Shown: positions 15,852 to 24,797, counted from the first letter of the stretch. The stretch is 64,000 bases of DNA from Streptococcus sp. DTU_2020_1001019_1_SI_AUS_MUR_006 (GCF_032340315.1 NZ_CP135436.1:558001-622000), one strand, 5' to 3'. The notes: generated by a model from the sequence alone, not told the origin. A program made the numbers and translations.

Positions 15852-17273
15852 ATGGACAAACTATTTAAACTAAAAGAGCACGGGACAGATGTCCGTACAG
15901 AGGTTCTTGCTGGTTTAACAACTTTCTTTGCAATGAGTTATATTCTCTTTGTAAACCCTCAAATGCTTTCACAAACAGGAATGCCTGTTCAGGGTGTATT
16001 CTTGGCGACAATTATCGGTTCTGTTGTGGGAACTTTGATGATGGCTTTCTATGCTAACTTGCCATATGCGCAAGCTCCAGGTATGGGACTAAATGCCTTC
16101 TTCACATTTACCGTCGTATTTGGGATGGGTTATAAATGGCAAGAAGCCCTTGGGATGGTCTTCATCTGTGGGATTATTTCATTGATTATTACATTGACCA
16201 ATGTTCGTAAAATGATCATCGAATCTATTCCTACAACTCTTCGTTCAGCGATTTCAGCTGGTATTGGGGTTTTCCTTGCTTATGTTGGGATTAAGAATGC
16301 TGGTCTCTTGAAATTCTCGATTGACCCAGGTACTTATACAGTAGCAGGTGAAGGAGCAGATAAGGCTCAAGCAGCACTTACTGCAAACTCAGCAGCTGTT
16401 CCAGGATTGGTAGACTTCAATACACCAGCTGTCTTGGTAGCTCTTGCAGGTATTGCCATTACTATCTTCTTCGTTGTTAAGGGGATCAAAGGTGGTATCA
16501 TCCTTTCTATTTTGACAACGACAGTTCTTGCCATTGCTGTTGGTCTTGTTGATTTGTCTAGCATTGATTTTGCAAGCAATAATCTTTCATCAGCCGTTAA
16601 CGACCTAGGAACTTTGTTTGGTGCTGCTCTTGGTTCAGAAGGATTGGGATCTCTGATTTCAAACACTTCTCGTTTGCCAGAAACCTTGATGGCCATTCTT
16701 GCTTTCTCATTGACAGATATTTTTGATACTATCGGTACTCTTATCGGTACTGGTGAAAAAGTTGGTATCATTGCGACAAGTGGTGAAAACCATGAGTCAG
16801 CTAAATTGGATAAAGCTCTTTATTCTGACTTGGTGGCAACTTCAGTAGGTGCCATTGCAGGTACTTCAAACGTTACGACTTATGTTGAGTCTGCAGCAGG
16901 TATCGGTGCAGGAGGACGTACTGGTTTGACAGCTTTGGTTGTTGCCATCTGTTTTGCCCTATCAAGCTTCTTTAGCCCACTTCTAGCAATCGTTCCAACA
17001 GCTGCAACTGCACCAATTTTGATTATTGTCGGAATTATGATGCTCTCTAACTTGAAAAATATTCCTTGGGATGATATGGCTGAAGCTGTTCCAGCTTTCT
17101 TCACATCTATCTTTATGGGATTCAGCTACTCAATTACACAAGGGATTGCCGTTGGTTTCTTAACTTATACTTTGACGAAGGTTGTCAAAGGTCAAGTGAA
17201 AGATGTGCATGTCATGATTTGGATTTTGGATGCCTTGTTTATCTTGAACTACATCAGTATGGCTCTTAACTAA
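15852..17273 (+). CDS. NCS2/AzgA-type (hypo)xanthine-guanine permease
   Basis: A 473-residue protein with 12-14 hydrophobic segments, starting MDKLFKLKEHGTDVRTEV and containing the AzgA/PbuG hallmark AQAPGMGLNAFFT (near 75-90) and SLTDIFDTIGTLIG in the second half. Members of this subgroup import hypoxanthine, guanine or adenine with protons. Its substrate here is not resolvable. It is monocistronic: its own promoter and a strong terminator directly after the stop. Confidence 0.88.
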   Translation: MDKLFKLKEHGTDVRTEVLAGLTTFFAMSYILFVNPQMLSQTGMPVQGVFLATIIGSVVGTLMMAFYANLPYAQAPGMGLNAFFTFTVVFGMGYKWQEALGMVFICGIISLIITLTNVRKMIIESIPTTLRSAISAGIGVFLAYVGIKNAGLLKFSIDPGTYTVAGEGADKAQAALTANSAAVPGLVDFNTPAVLVALAGIAITIFFVVKGIKGGIILSILTTTVLAIAVGLVDLSSIDFASNNLSSAVNDLGTLFGAALGSEGLGSLISNTSRLPETLMAILAFSLTDIFDTIGTLIGTGEKVGIIATSGENHESAKLDKALYSDLVATSVGAIAGTSNVTTYVESAAGIGAGGRTGLTALVVAICFALSSFFSPLLAIVPTAATAPILIIVGIMMLSNLKNIPWDDMAEAVPAFFTSIFMGFSYSITQGIAVGFLTYTLTKVVKGQVKDVHVMIWILDALFILNYISMALN

Positions 17274-17286
17274 TGACAAAAACTAA

Positions 17287-17313
17287 AAAAAGAGGGAGTC
17301 TCCTCTTTTTTTT
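17287..17313 (+). terminator. Terminator after the purine permease
   Basis: AAAAAGAGG (17287-17295) pairs with CCTCTTTTT (17302-17310), with extra T at the 3' side. Confidence 0.85.
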
Positions 17314-17344
17314 GTTGATGGAAATATCACAAAATAAAACTTTT

Positions 17345-17353
17345 TGGTATAAT
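17345..17353 (+). promoter_or_regulatory. Extended -10 promoter directly abutting tsaE
   Basis: TGG then TATAAT (17348-17353). The tsaE ATG begins 7 nt after the -10 box, at the expected transcription start, and no ribosome site fits between. Confidence 0.65.
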
Positions 17354-17359
17354 AAGTAC

Positions 17360-17803
17360 ATGTACACAAAAAATGAAGATGAGTTGATTGCACTTGGGGA
17401 AAAGCTAGGGCATTTGTTAGAAAAAAATGATGTGTTGATTTTGACTGGTGAATTAGGTGCTGGGAAAACAACGCTAACAAAGGGTCTGGCTAAGGGATTA
17501 GGCATTCATCAAATGATTAAGAGTCCTACTTATACCATTGTTAGAGAATATGAAGGACGTCTACCCTTGTATCACTTAGATGTTTATCGCATCGAAGGGG
17601 ATGCAGATTCTATCGACTTGGATGAATTTCTTTTTGGTTCAGGTGTAACGGTTATTGAGTGGGGACATCTATTGGGGGAAAATCTTCCATCAGATTATCT
17701 GGAGTTAGAAATCCTTAAAAAAGATGAGGGCCGAAAAATCGTCTTTCATGCTCATGGCCAAAGAGCGACAGAACTTTTGAAAGGATTGACGGATGGAGTA
17801 TGA
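17360..17803 (+). CDS. tsaE: tRNA threonylcarbamoyladenosine biosynthesis ATPase TsaE
   Basis: A 147-residue protein with P-loop GELGAGKTTLTKG (about residues 32-44), SPTYTIVREY, and LDVYRIEGDADSIDLDEF. TsaE is the ATPase that, with TsaB and TsaD, makes the t6A37 modification of ANN-decoding tRNAs. An in-frame ATG exists at 17273, but it would overlap the terminator and promoter; 17360 gives the conserved N-terminus MYTKNEDELIALG. That ATG coincides with the predicted transcript start, so the mRNA is probably leaderless. It is the first gene of tsaE-GNAT-LCP. Confidence 0.9.
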   Translation: MYTKNEDELIALGEKLGHLLEKNDVLILTGELGAGKTTLTKGLAKGLGIHQMIKSPTYTIVREYEGRLPLYHLDVYRIEGDADSIDLDEFLFGSGVTVIEWGHLLGENLPSDYLELEILKKDEGRKIVFHAHGQRATELLKGLTDGV

Positions 17804-18314
17804 TCTTTTAATCCGTGAAGCGGAAATCCAGGATGCTTCAGCGGTCATTGCTCTCTTGGATCAGATTGGTCAAGAGTCTAATTTTACCAGTCTGGATGAA
17901 AATGGGATTGCAATGACTGAGTCTGAGATGCAACATTTTTTGGATAAGCAGGCCCAGTCGGATAATCAAATTACCCTACTCGCTTTTTTGAATGATGAGT
18001 TAGTAGGAATCATCAATATAACAGCTGATCAACGTCCGCGAGTTCGTCATATTGGAGATGTCTTTTTAGGAATAAAAAAAGCTTACTGGGGAAATGGTCT
18101 CGGTAGTATCTTGATGGAAGAAACTATTGAATGGGCCAGATCAAGTGGTAGTATTCGACGGTTACAATTGACAGTTCAAAAAAGAAATCTTGCTGCGGTG
18201 CATCTGTATGAAAAAATGGGCTTTAACATAGAAGGATTACAGGAACGTGGTGCTTGTATAGAAGGAGGAGAGTTTCTGGATGTTTACCTAATGGGTCAAC
18301 TGATAGACGAATAA
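17793..18314 (+). CDS. GNAT family N-acetyltransferase
   Basis: A 173-residue GNAT-fold protein. The acetyl-CoA loop is recognisable as GIKKAYWGNGLGSILM (about residues 90-105), followed by RLQLTVQKRNLAAVHLYEKMGF, the usual C-terminal motif. Start ATG overlaps tsaE by 11 bp, indicating translational coupling. The acceptor substrate is unknown. Its length is greater than RimI's, so I do not assign ribosomal protein acetylation despite the tsaE neighbourhood. Confidence 0.82.
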   Translation: MEYDLLIREAEIQDASAVIALLDQIGQESNFTSLDENGIAMTESEMQHFLDKQAQSDNQITLLAFLNDELVGIINITADQRPRVRHIGDVFLGIKKAYWGNGLGSILMEETIEWARSSGSIRRLQLTVQKRNLAAVHLYEKMGFNIEGLQERGACIEGGEFLDVYLMGQLIDE

Positions 18315-18318
18315 GAGT

Positions 18319-19338
18319 ATGGTAAAAAAAATAATTGGAATGTTTTTGGGTTTGGTCCTTGTGACTGTGCTAGGTGTAGGTGCTTATGCCTATACAATTT
18401 ATCAGCAAAGTACGCAAACTTTAGCTAAAACCTATAAAAAAATCGGTGAAGAAACCAAGGTCATTGAAGCGACCGAACCTCTGACGATTTTGCTTATGGG
18501 CGTGGATACAGGAAATGTTGAGCGTACAGACCCATGGGCTGGGAATAGTGACTCAATGATCTTAGTGACAGTGAATCCTAAAACTAAGAAGACAGTCATG
18601 ATGAGTTTGGAGCGTGATATTCTCACACAAATCCAGCAACCAGATGGTAGTGTTAGAGAAGCGAAGCTCAATGCTGCCTATGCTGATGGCGGAGCAGAGT
18701 TGTCTATTTCAACGATTCAAAAGATGATGAACATCCATATCGACCGTTATGTGATGGTCAATATGCATGGCCTTCAAAGAATGGTTGATGCTGTAGGTGG
18801 TATTACAGTCAACAACACTCTAGGTTTCCCAATCTCTATCCAAGATCAGGAACCATTTAATACGATTTCTATCGGTGTTGGTGAACAGAAGCTAAATGGT
18901 GAAGAAGCCCTTGTTTATTCACGCATGCGTTATCAGGATCCAGAAGGAGACTATGGTCGTCAAAAACGTCAGCGTGAAGTGATTCAAAAAGTTGTCGAGA
19001 AGATTCTTAGTCTGAACAGTGTGAGTCACTATCAAGAGATTCTGAAGGCTCTTAGTGACAATATGCAGACAAATATTGAGATTACAACCACAACGATTCC
19101 TCAGTTGATGGGTTATCAAGATTCCTTTAAAAATATCGAAACTCAGCAATTACGTGGTGAAGGTGAAATGATTGACGGGATTTCTTACCAGATCGTTTCC
19201 GCTGAGCATATACTAGAGATGCAAAATCTTTTACGCCGTTCGCTCGGACAACCAGAGGTTACGAATTTGGAGACCAATATAGTCTTGTACGAGAATCTTT
19301 TTGGCCACTTGCCACCATCTTCTGAGGAGTCAGAATAA
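18319..19338 (+). CDS. LytR-CpsA-Psr (LCP) family cell-wall ligase
   Basis: A 339-residue protein with one N-terminal membrane anchor (about residues 5-27) and an extracellular LCP domain: ILLMGVDTG, SDSMILVTVNPKTK, SLERDI, NAAYADGG and RYVMVNMHGLQRMVDAVGGI, then SRMRYQDPEGDYGRQKRQREV. LCP enzymes transfer teichoic acids or capsule from lipid carriers to peptidoglycan. The order tsaE-GNAT-LCP-cinA-recA matches the pneumococcal lytR locus. It is the last gene before a terminator. Confidence 0.9.
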   Translation: MVKKIIGMFLGLVLVTVLGVGAYAYTIYQQSTQTLAKTYKKIGEETKVIEATEPLTILLMGVDTGNVERTDPWAGNSDSMILVTVNPKTKKTVMMSLERDILTQIQQPDGSVREAKLNAAYADGGAELSISTIQKMMNIHIDRYVMVNMHGLQRMVDAVGGITVNNTLGFPISIQDQEPFNTISIGVGEQKLNGEEALVYSRMRYQDPEGDYGRQKRQREVIQKVVEKILSLNSVSHYQEILKALSDNMQTNIEITTTTIPQLMGYQDSFKNIETQQLRGEGEMIDGISYQIVSAEHILEMQNLLRRSLGQPEVTNLETNIVLYENLFGHLPPSSEESE

Positions 19339-19354
19339 CAAGAAACTATCCATC

Positions 19355-19383
19355 AAATCGTAGGAATTATCCTGCGATTTTTT
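19355..19383 (+). terminator. Terminator between the LCP gene and cinA
   Basis: AAATCGTAGGA (from 19355) pairs with TCCTGCGATTT (to 19380) with one G-U, followed by T. Its T-run lies just upstream of the cinA competence promoter. Confidence 0.75.
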
Positions 19384-19391
19384 CAAAGAAA

Positions 19392-19399
19392 TCCGAATA
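19392..19399 (+). promoter_or_regulatory. Candidate cin-box (ComX/SigX late-competence promoter)
   Basis: TCCGAATA differs by one base from the streptococcal cin-box TACGAATA and is preceded by a T-tract (19378-19383). It lies 19 nt before the cinA ATG, whose pneumococcal homologue is controlled by ComX. Confidence 0.65.
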
Positions 19400-19417
19400 G
19401 GTAAGTAGGAGGAAAAA

Positions 19418-20686
19418 ATGAAAGCAGAAATTATAGCTGTTGGAACAGAGATTTTGACAGGCCAAATTGTCAATACCAATGCGCAATTCTTGTCTGAAAA
19501 GTTGGCTGAAATTGGCGTGGACGTCTATTTTCAGACTGCTGTGGGAGATAATGAAAGTCGTCTCTTATCCTTGTTGGAGCTCGCTAGCAATCGTAGTAAT
19601 CTGGTCATTCTAACGGGAGGTTTGGGTCCGACGGAAGATGACTTGACCAAGCAAACTGTGGCCAAGTTTTTGGGACGAGATTTGGTTTTTGATCCCCAAG
19701 CTCAGGCTAAACTAGATCGTTTTTTTGCTCAAAGACCAGACTATGCTCGTACTCCTAACAACGAGCGCCAAGCTCAGATTGTTCAAGGTTCAACTCCATT
19801 ACCAAACGAAACAGGACTGGCAGTCGGTGGTATGATCGAGGTGGCTGGGGTAACCTACGTTGTTCTACCAGGACCTCCAAGTGAATTGAAACCTATGGTC
19901 TTAAATGAGTTGCTTCCAAGATTGACAACGGGATCTAAGCTCTATTCACGTGTGCTACGTTTCTTTGGGATTGGTGAGAGCCAGCTAGTGACCATTCTAT
20001 CAGATTTGATTGACCAACAGACGGATCCAACCTTGGCACCTTATGCTAAAACTGGAGAGGTGACTCTTCGCTTGTCTACCAAGGCGAACAGTCAGGAAGA
20101 AGCGGATCGTGTTCTAGTTGAGTTAGCAGAGGAAATCCTTGAAAGAGAGACCTTTGAGGGGCTTTCTCTTCGAGAAATTTGCTATGGCTATGGAGAAGAA
20201 ACTAGCTTGGCTAGCCTAGTAGTAGAAGAGTTGAAAAAACAAAAGAAAACTATCACTGCAGCAGAAAGCTTGACTGCAGGTCTTTTTCAAGCTACTTTGG
20301 CTGATTTCTCAGGTGTATCTGCTATCTTTAAAGGTGGCTTTGTGACCTATAGCCTTGAAGAAAAAGCAAAAATGCTTGATATTCCACAAGCAGAATTGGA
20401 AAAGCACGGAGTCGTCTCAGCCTTTACTGCTGAAAAAATGGCTGAACAGGCGCGAATCAAGACCCAGTCAGATTTTGGCATTAGTTTGACAGGAGTGGCT
20501 GGACCAGATAGCCTAGAAGGTCATCCAGCAGGTACAGTCTTTATCGCTTTGGCGCAAGCTTCGGGGACAGAAGTTATCCAGGCCAATATAGCAGGCAGAA
20601 GTCGAGCTGATGTCCGAGAAATTGCAGTCTTACATGCCTTTAACCTAGTTCGCAAAGCTTTATTAAGTGCTGGAGATTTGTTATAA
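19418..20686 (+). CDS. cinA: Competence/damage-inducible protein CinA
   Basis: A 422-residue protein with an N-terminal MoCF-type domain ([25 protein letters not shown]) and a C-terminal nicotinamide-mononucleotide amidase-type domain beginning near 260 (AAESLTAG) with [13 protein letters not shown] [10 protein letters not shown]. In streptococci CinA is induced in competence and associates with RecA. An AGGAGG ribosome site precedes the ATG. recA follows after 41 bp without a clear terminator or promoter between, so the two are probably one transcript. Confidence 0.93.
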   Translation: MKAEIIAVGTEILTGQIVNTNAQFLSEKLAEIGVDVYFQTAVGDNESRLLSLLELASNRSNLVILTGGLGPTEDDLTKQTVAKFLGRDLVFDPQAQAKLDRFFAQRPDYARTPNNERQAQIVQGSTPLPNETGLAVGGMIEVAGVTYVVLPGPPSELKPMVLNELLPRLTTGSKLYSRVLRFFGIGESQLVTILSDLIDQQTDPTLAPYAKTGEVTLRLSTKANSQEEADRVLVELAEEILERETFEGLSLREICYGYGEETSLASLVVEELKKQKKTITAAESLTAGLFQATLADFSGVSAIFKGGFVTYSLEEKAKMLDIPQAELEKHGVVSAFTAEKMAEQARIKTQSDFGISLTGVAGPDSLEGHPAGTVFIALAQASGTEVIQANIAGRSRADVREIAVLHAFNLVRKALLSAGDLL

Positions 20687-20727
20687 TAGAAGAAGGTCTA
20701 AGGACTATTAGAATACAGGAGAATAAA

Positions 20728-21882
20728 ATGGCGAAAAAACCAACAAAAAAATTAGACGAAATTGGCAAAAAATTTGGTGCTGATCGTGAAAAAGCCCTAA
20801 ACGATGCCCTTAAATTGATTGAAAAAGACTTTGGGAAGGGGTCAATCATGCGCTTGGGTGAACGTGCAGAGCAAAAGGTCCAAGTGATGAGTTCAGGTTC
20901 TTTGGCTCTTGATATTGCACTTGGTTCAGGTGGTTATCCAAAGGGACGTATCATTGAAATCTACGGGCCAGAATCATCAGGTAAGACAACAGTAGCCCTT
21001 CACGCTGTAGCACAAGCACAAAAAGAAGGCGGAATTGCTGCCTTTATCGATGCGGAGCACGCGCTTGACCCAGCCTATGCAGCAGCGCTTGGTGTTAATA
21101 TCGATGAATTGCTCTTGTCACAACCAGATTCAGGTGAGCAAGGTCTTGAAATTGCTGGGAAATTGATTGACTCAGGTGCGGTTGACCTTGTTGTTATCGA
21201 CTCAGTTGCTGCCCTTGTACCTCGTGCAGAAATCGATGGAGATATCGGAGATAGCCACGTTGGTCTTCAAGCTCGTATGATGAGCCAGGCTATGCGTAAA
21301 CTCGGAGCTTCTATTAATAAGACTAAGACAATTGCTATCTTCATTAACCAATTGCGTGAAAAAGTAGGAGTTATGTTTGGTAATCCAGAGACAACTCCTG
21401 GTGGACGTGCCCTTAAATTCTACGCTTCTGTCCGTTTGGATGTTCGTGGAAGCACACAAATCAAGGGAACTGGTGACCAAAAAGATACGAGCGTAGGTAA
21501 GGAAACCAAGATTAAGGTTGTTAAAAATAAGGTAGCTCCACCATTTAAAGAAGCCTTTGTTGAAATCATGTATGGTGAAGGAATTTCAAGAACTGGGGAG
21601 CTTTTGAAGATTGCAAGTGATCTTGACATCATCAAGAAAGCAGGAGCATGGTATTCTTACAAAGACGAAAAGATTGGTCAAGGTTCTGAAAATGCTAAGA
21701 AATACTTGGCAGATCACCCAGAAATCTTTGATGAAATTGACCACCAAGTTCGTGTCAAGTTTGGCTTGATTGAAGATGATGCAGTAGCTGATGAAAAAGT
21801 TGCACCTGTGGAATCAGAAGTAACTAATCAAGAAGTGACTCTTGACCTTGGCGATGATCTTGAAATCGAAATTGAAGATTAA
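20728..21882 (+). CDS. recA: Recombinase A
   Basis: A 384-residue RecA with Walker A GPESSGKT (residues 80-87), the catalytic Glu in DAEHALD, Walker [13 protein letters not shown], the DNA-binding loops around [17 protein letters not shown] and a streptococcal acidic C-tail ([12 protein letters not shown]). It catalyses strand exchange in repair and transformation. Co-transcription with cinA from a competence promoter fits natural transformation. A terminator follows directly, so dinF downstream is not in this operon here. Confidence 0.98.
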   Translation: MAKKPTKKLDEIGKKFGADREKALNDALKLIEKDFGKGSIMRLGERAEQKVQVMSSGSLALDIALGSGGYPKGRIIEIYGPESSGKTTVALHAVAQAQKEGGIAAFIDAEHALDPAYAAALGVNIDELLLSQPDSGEQGLEIAGKLIDSGAVDLVVIDSVAALVPRAEIDGDIGDSHVGLQARMMSQAMRKLGASINKTKTIAIFINQLREKVGVMFGNPETTPGGRALKFYASVRLDVRGSTQIKGTGDQKDTSVGKETKIKVVKNKVAPPFKEAFVEIMYGEGISRTGELLKIASDLDIIKKAGAWYSYKDEKIGQGSENAKKYLADHPEIFDEIDHQVRVKFGLIEDDAVADEKVAPVESEVTNQEVTLDLGDDLEIEIED

Positions 21883-21887
21883 AAAGT

Positions 21888-21915
21888 AAAAGTGGCGGAG
21901 GAATCCCCACTTTTT
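21888..21915 (+). terminator. Terminator after recA
   Basis: AAAAGTGG (21888-21895) pairs with CCACTTTT (21907-21914), ending in a T-run. Confidence 0.8.
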
Positions 21916-21991
21916 CTGCTATATGAGAATAAAGAAACAAGGTTATGAGAGCAGGAATGACAGATTTTCACAGTAAAAATGAGGAAGACAA

Positions 21992-22020
21992 TTGCAAAGC
22001 AGATAATTTGATGATAAAAT
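21992..22020 (+). promoter_or_regulatory. Promoter of the PspC-domain gene
   Basis: TTGCAA (21992-21997) and TAAAAT (22015-22020), spacing 17 bp. Confidence 0.6.
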
Positions 22021-22057
22021 AAATTGAAAACAAAAGTAATACAAGGAGACTGTTGGT

Positions 22058-22252
22058 ATGGAAAAACGTTTAGTTCGCAATGTTCAAGATAAAAAAATTG
22101 CAGGTGTTTGTGCAGGTCTTGCTGACTATTTAGATATTGATGCAACACTTGTTCGTGGACTTTGGATCCTCTTCACTTTGCTAGGTGGTTCAGGAATTCT
22201 TGCTTATCTCATTCTCTGGCTCCTTATGCCTGAAGCAGGAACAGAAGCGTAA
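22058..22252 (+). CDS. Small PspC-domain membrane protein
   Basis: This 64-residue protein is a nearly complete PspC domain: basic N-terminus, the conserved GVCAGLADYLDID-type segment (about 19-31) and one hydrophobic helix (about 38-58) ending LLMPEAG. PspC proteins sit in the membrane and take part in envelope stress responses in some bacteria; stand-alone small versions in Firmicutes are poorly characterised. Here it has its own promoter and terminator. Confidence 0.85.
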   Translation: MEKRLVRNVQDKKIAGVCAGLADYLDIDATLVRGLWILFTLLGGSGILAYLILWLLMPEAGTEA

Positions 22253-22283
22253 ACTTAGTGATATCTTTATAAGAGAAATCAAG

Positions 22284-22317
22284 ATAAGGCTGAAACAAAA
22301 TTGTTTCAGCCTTATTT
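22284..22317 (+). terminator. Terminator after the PspC-domain gene
   Basis: ATAAGGCTGAAACA (22284-22297) pairs with TGTTTCAGCCTTAT (22302-22315): 14 perfect base pairs. Confidence 0.85.
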
Positions 22318-22424
22318 ATAGTGGATTGAAATAAGGGATGAACAATTCGATTAGAAAAATCAAACTTATTTCTAGAAATATTTTTAGCAGTCGTGATGTA
22401 CTATTATAGATTCAATCTACTATA
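22317..22424. mobile_element. RUP-like miniature element, copy 1 (108 bp)
   Basis: The element runs from TATAGTGGATTGAA to its inverted end TTCAATCTACTATA, both bounded by TA. The size (108 bp), terminal repeats and TA ends fit the RUP class of streptococcal non-autonomous elements, thought to be mobilised by an IS630-type transposase. No ORF is present. It lies directly against the terminator of the PspC gene. Confidence 0.65.
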
Positions 22425-22457
22425 ATTTTGTTGTGTAGCAGATTGAATAGAAAATAC

Positions 22458-22565
22458 TATAGTAGATTGAAATAAGGGATGAACAATTCGATTAGGAAAG
22501 TCAAACTTATTTCTAGAAATATTTTTAGCAGTCGTAATGCACTATTCTAGATTCAATCTACTATA
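22458..22565. mobile_element. RUP-like miniature element, copy 2 (108 bp)
   Basis: It is the same length as the copy at 22317-22424 and differs at only a few positions, with ends TATAGTAGATTGAA and TTCAATCTACTATA (perfect 14-bp inverted repeats). The 33 bp between the two copies contains a stray partial end (GCAGATTGAATA), suggesting nested or repeated insertion. Confidence 0.65.
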
Positions 22566-22617
22566 TTTTGATGGATTTAGCAAAACTTTCTGCTATTTGA
22601 TTTCGGAATCACAAAAA

Positions 22618-22640
22618 AATCACCTGTAGCACAGGTGATT
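22618..22640 (-). terminator. Terminator of the minus-strand GNAT gene
   Basis: AATCACCTGT (22618-22627) pairs with ACAGGTGATT (22631-22640). On the minus strand it is followed by a run of seven T. Confidence 0.75.
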
Positions 22641-22701
22641 GAGTTTTCATTGTCGAGAAGTTTGCAGTTTCTTACTGGGAAGTTAAAGACTGCAGTATAG
22701 A

Positions 22702-23256
22702 TTAGTGTTCACTAAAGCGACGGTACTCGATGTGGAAGTCAAAATAATTTTCTTCTTGTAATTTTTGGAAGATATTCCGATAGGCTTCTTCATCAAAGTG
22801 GTCGCCACGATATAGAATCTCAAAACTAAGACCTTCGTACTCCAAAAAAGCATTGGCTGTTTTGAAGCCGTTTTGTAGGTAGAAGTCCATGCGGGCTTTT
22901 CGTTGTTCGAGGTTATCACAATCTTCGTCCAACCGCTCCACTTCAAGAATCATGGTACGTTGGTAAAAATCAATGAGTTTTTCAATGATTTCTCTCCCGT
23001 ATCCATGACTACGGAGATGGGGCATAATGGCAAAAAAGCTAATGTAGAAAGCTTTTTGGTTGGAAATGGCAAAAGCGAAGCCGACAAATTCTTCCTCGTT
23101 ATAGAAAGCGAAAAAGTGAGCATCATCTCTATCCTGGTAACTTAAAAATTCTTCCAAAGGGACCCGTTCTTCTTCAGGAAAGGCTTCCTTGTTTAATTGG
23201 TCAACTTTCTTAAGGTCTGGGAATACATCTGTAATTAACTGGCTGGTTAAGCTCAT
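22702..23256 (-). CDS. GNAT family N-acetyltransferase
   Basis: The 184-residue protein has the GNAT core: AFYNEEEFVGFAFAI, then IMPHLRSHGYGREIIEKLI (acetyl-CoA loop, about residues 78-96), and KARMDFYLQNGFKTANAFLEY near the end. Substrate is unknown. It is divergent from dinF, with an extended -10 (TGG-TATAAT on the minus strand, 23288-23280) and a good AAAGGAGG ribosome site. Confidence 0.82.
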   Translation of the reverse strand: MSLTSQLITDVFPDLKKVDQLNKEAFPEEERVPLEEFLSYQDRDDAHFFAFYNEEEFVGFAFAISNQKAFYISFFAIMPHLRSHGYGREIIEKLIDFYQRTMILEVERLDEDCDNLEQRKARMDFYLQNGFKTANAFLEYEGLSFEILYRGDHFDEEAYRNIFQKLQEENYFDFHIEYRRFSEH

Positions 23257-23349
23257 ACATGGCCTCCTTTTCTGTCACGATTATACCAGATTGTTTGTAT
23301 CTAGGCAACGCTTTCTTATCCAAACTCCCTTGTTCCCCTACTGGAAAGC

Positions 23350-23358
23350 TGATATAAT
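23350..23358 (+). promoter_or_regulatory. Extended -10 promoter directly abutting dinF
   Basis: TGA-TATAAT (-10 at 23353-23358). The dinF ATG starts 7 nt later, at the expected transcript start; there is no ribosome site in between. Confidence 0.65.
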
Positions 23359-23364
23359 AGCCTT

Positions 23365-24735
23365 ATGAATAAAAAATCAACGGTGGACCTGATTCATGGT
23401 CCCATCCTTCCCGCGCTAATTAGTTTTGCATTACCGATTCTACTGTCCAATATCTTTCAGCAACTTTACAATACAGCTGATATCTTGATTGTTGGGCGTT
23501 TTTTAGGGCAAGATTCCTTGGCGGCAGTCGGAGCAACGACAGCCATTTTTGATTTGATTATCGGCTTTGCTCTCGGTGTTGGAAATGGGATGGGTGTTGT
23601 TATTGCACGTCTCTACGGCGCTCGTAATTTTGAAAAGATTAAGGAAGCTGTCGCAGCAACTTGGATTTTAGGGATTATCTTGAGTGTGCTTGTCATGTTG
23701 ATGGGCTTTTTTGGTCTTTATCCACTCTTACAGTACCTAGAAACACCTGTAGAAATTCTCCCTCAGTCCTATGAATATATCTCCATGATTGTTAGCTGTG
23801 TGGGAGTGAGCTTTGCTTATAATCTTTTTGCAGGTTTGCTACGATCTGTTGGTGATAGCCTTGCTGCGCTTGGTTTTCTTATTTTCTCAGCCATCGTTAA
23901 TGTCATCCTGGATTTATATTTTATTACACAATTGCAGTTGGGAGTTCAGTCTGCAGGTCTTGCAACCATTATATCCCAGGGTTTGTCAGCTATCCTTTGT
24001 TATTTCTATATCCGAAAGAGTGTTCCAGAGCTCCTTCCTAGGTTGAAGGATTTTAAATGGAATAAGGCCCTCTATGTCGATCTCTTAGAGCAGGGGCTAG
24101 CCATGGGCTTGATGGGTTCAATCGTCTCTGTCGGAAGTGTTATTTTGCAATCCTCTGTCAATAGTTTTGGAGCAGTCATTATCAGTGCTCAGACAGCAGC
24201 ACGCCGAATCATGGCTTTTGCCTTATTGCCAATGACGGCTATCTCAGCATCGATGACGACTTTTATCTCTCAAAACTTTGGTGCAAAACGTCCAGATCGC
24301 ATTGTCCACGGTCTTCGACTAGGGAGTTATATCAGTATGGCTTGGGCAACCTTTGCTTGTGTATTCCTATTTTTTGCAAGTCCTAGCCTAGTTTCTTTCC
24401 TGGCAAGTTCGACAGACGGTTACTTGATTGAAAATGGGGCTTTGTACCTACGCATCAGTTCTGTATTCTATCCGTTTTTGAGTCTTTTATTGATCTATAG
24501 AAATAGCTTGCAGGGTCTCGGTCAAAAATTCTTGCCACTTGTATCAAGCTTTATCGAGTTTTTTGGTAAAATTATTTTCGTGGCTTGGATTATTCCTTGG
24601 ACAGGTTATACAGGTGTGATTCTATGTGAGCCCCTTCTCTGGCTAGTTATGACTGCCCAACTTTACTTCTCACTTTCCAAACATCCATGGATCAAAGAAG
24701 GCAAAAAACTCTTGGCTACTGGCGGGAAATCCTAG
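23365..24735 (+). CDS. dinF: MATE family efflux transporter DinF
   Basis: A 456-residue, 12-helix MATE protein starting MNKKSTVDLIHGPILPALIS, with the family block LPILLSNIFQQLYNTADI and DSLAAVGATTAIFDLI, closely matching pneumococcal DinF as I remember it. MATE pumps use Na+ or H+ gradients to export drugs and oxidised metabolites. In S. pneumoniae dinF follows recA in the competence operon. Here it has its own promoter and is 1.5 kb away, behind the PspC gene, two RUP-like elements and a divergent GNAT gene. A leaderless mRNA is likely. Confidence 0.82.
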   Translation: MNKKSTVDLIHGPILPALISFALPILLSNIFQQLYNTADILIVGRFLGQDSLAAVGATTAIFDLIIGFALGVGNGMGVVIARLYGARNFEKIKEAVAATWILGIILSVLVMLMGFFGLYPLLQYLETPVEILPQSYEYISMIVSCVGVSFAYNLFAGLLRSVGDSLAALGFLIFSAIVNVILDLYFITQLQLGVQSAGLATIISQGLSAILCYFYIRKSVPELLPRLKDFKWNKALYVDLLEQGLAMGLMGSIVSVGSVILQSSVNSFGAVIISAQTAARRIMAFALLPMTAISASMTTFISQNFGAKRPDRIVHGLRLGSYISMAWATFACVFLFFASPSLVSFLASSTDGYLIENGALYLRISSVFYPFLSLLLIYRNSLQGLGQKFLPLVSSFIEFFGKIIFVAWIIPWTGYTGVILCEPLLWLVMTAQLYFSLSKHPWIKEGKKLLATGGKS

Positions 24736-24788
24736 CTTAATTTACAAAAGAAAAATCCATTTCCTCTAGTGAAAATCGGATAGACTTG

Positions 24789-24797
24789 TGTTATAAT
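24789..24797 (+). promoter_or_regulatory. Extended -10 promoter of yebC
   Basis: TGT-TATAAT (-10 at 24792-24797), about 35 nt before the ATG. Confidence 0.6.
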
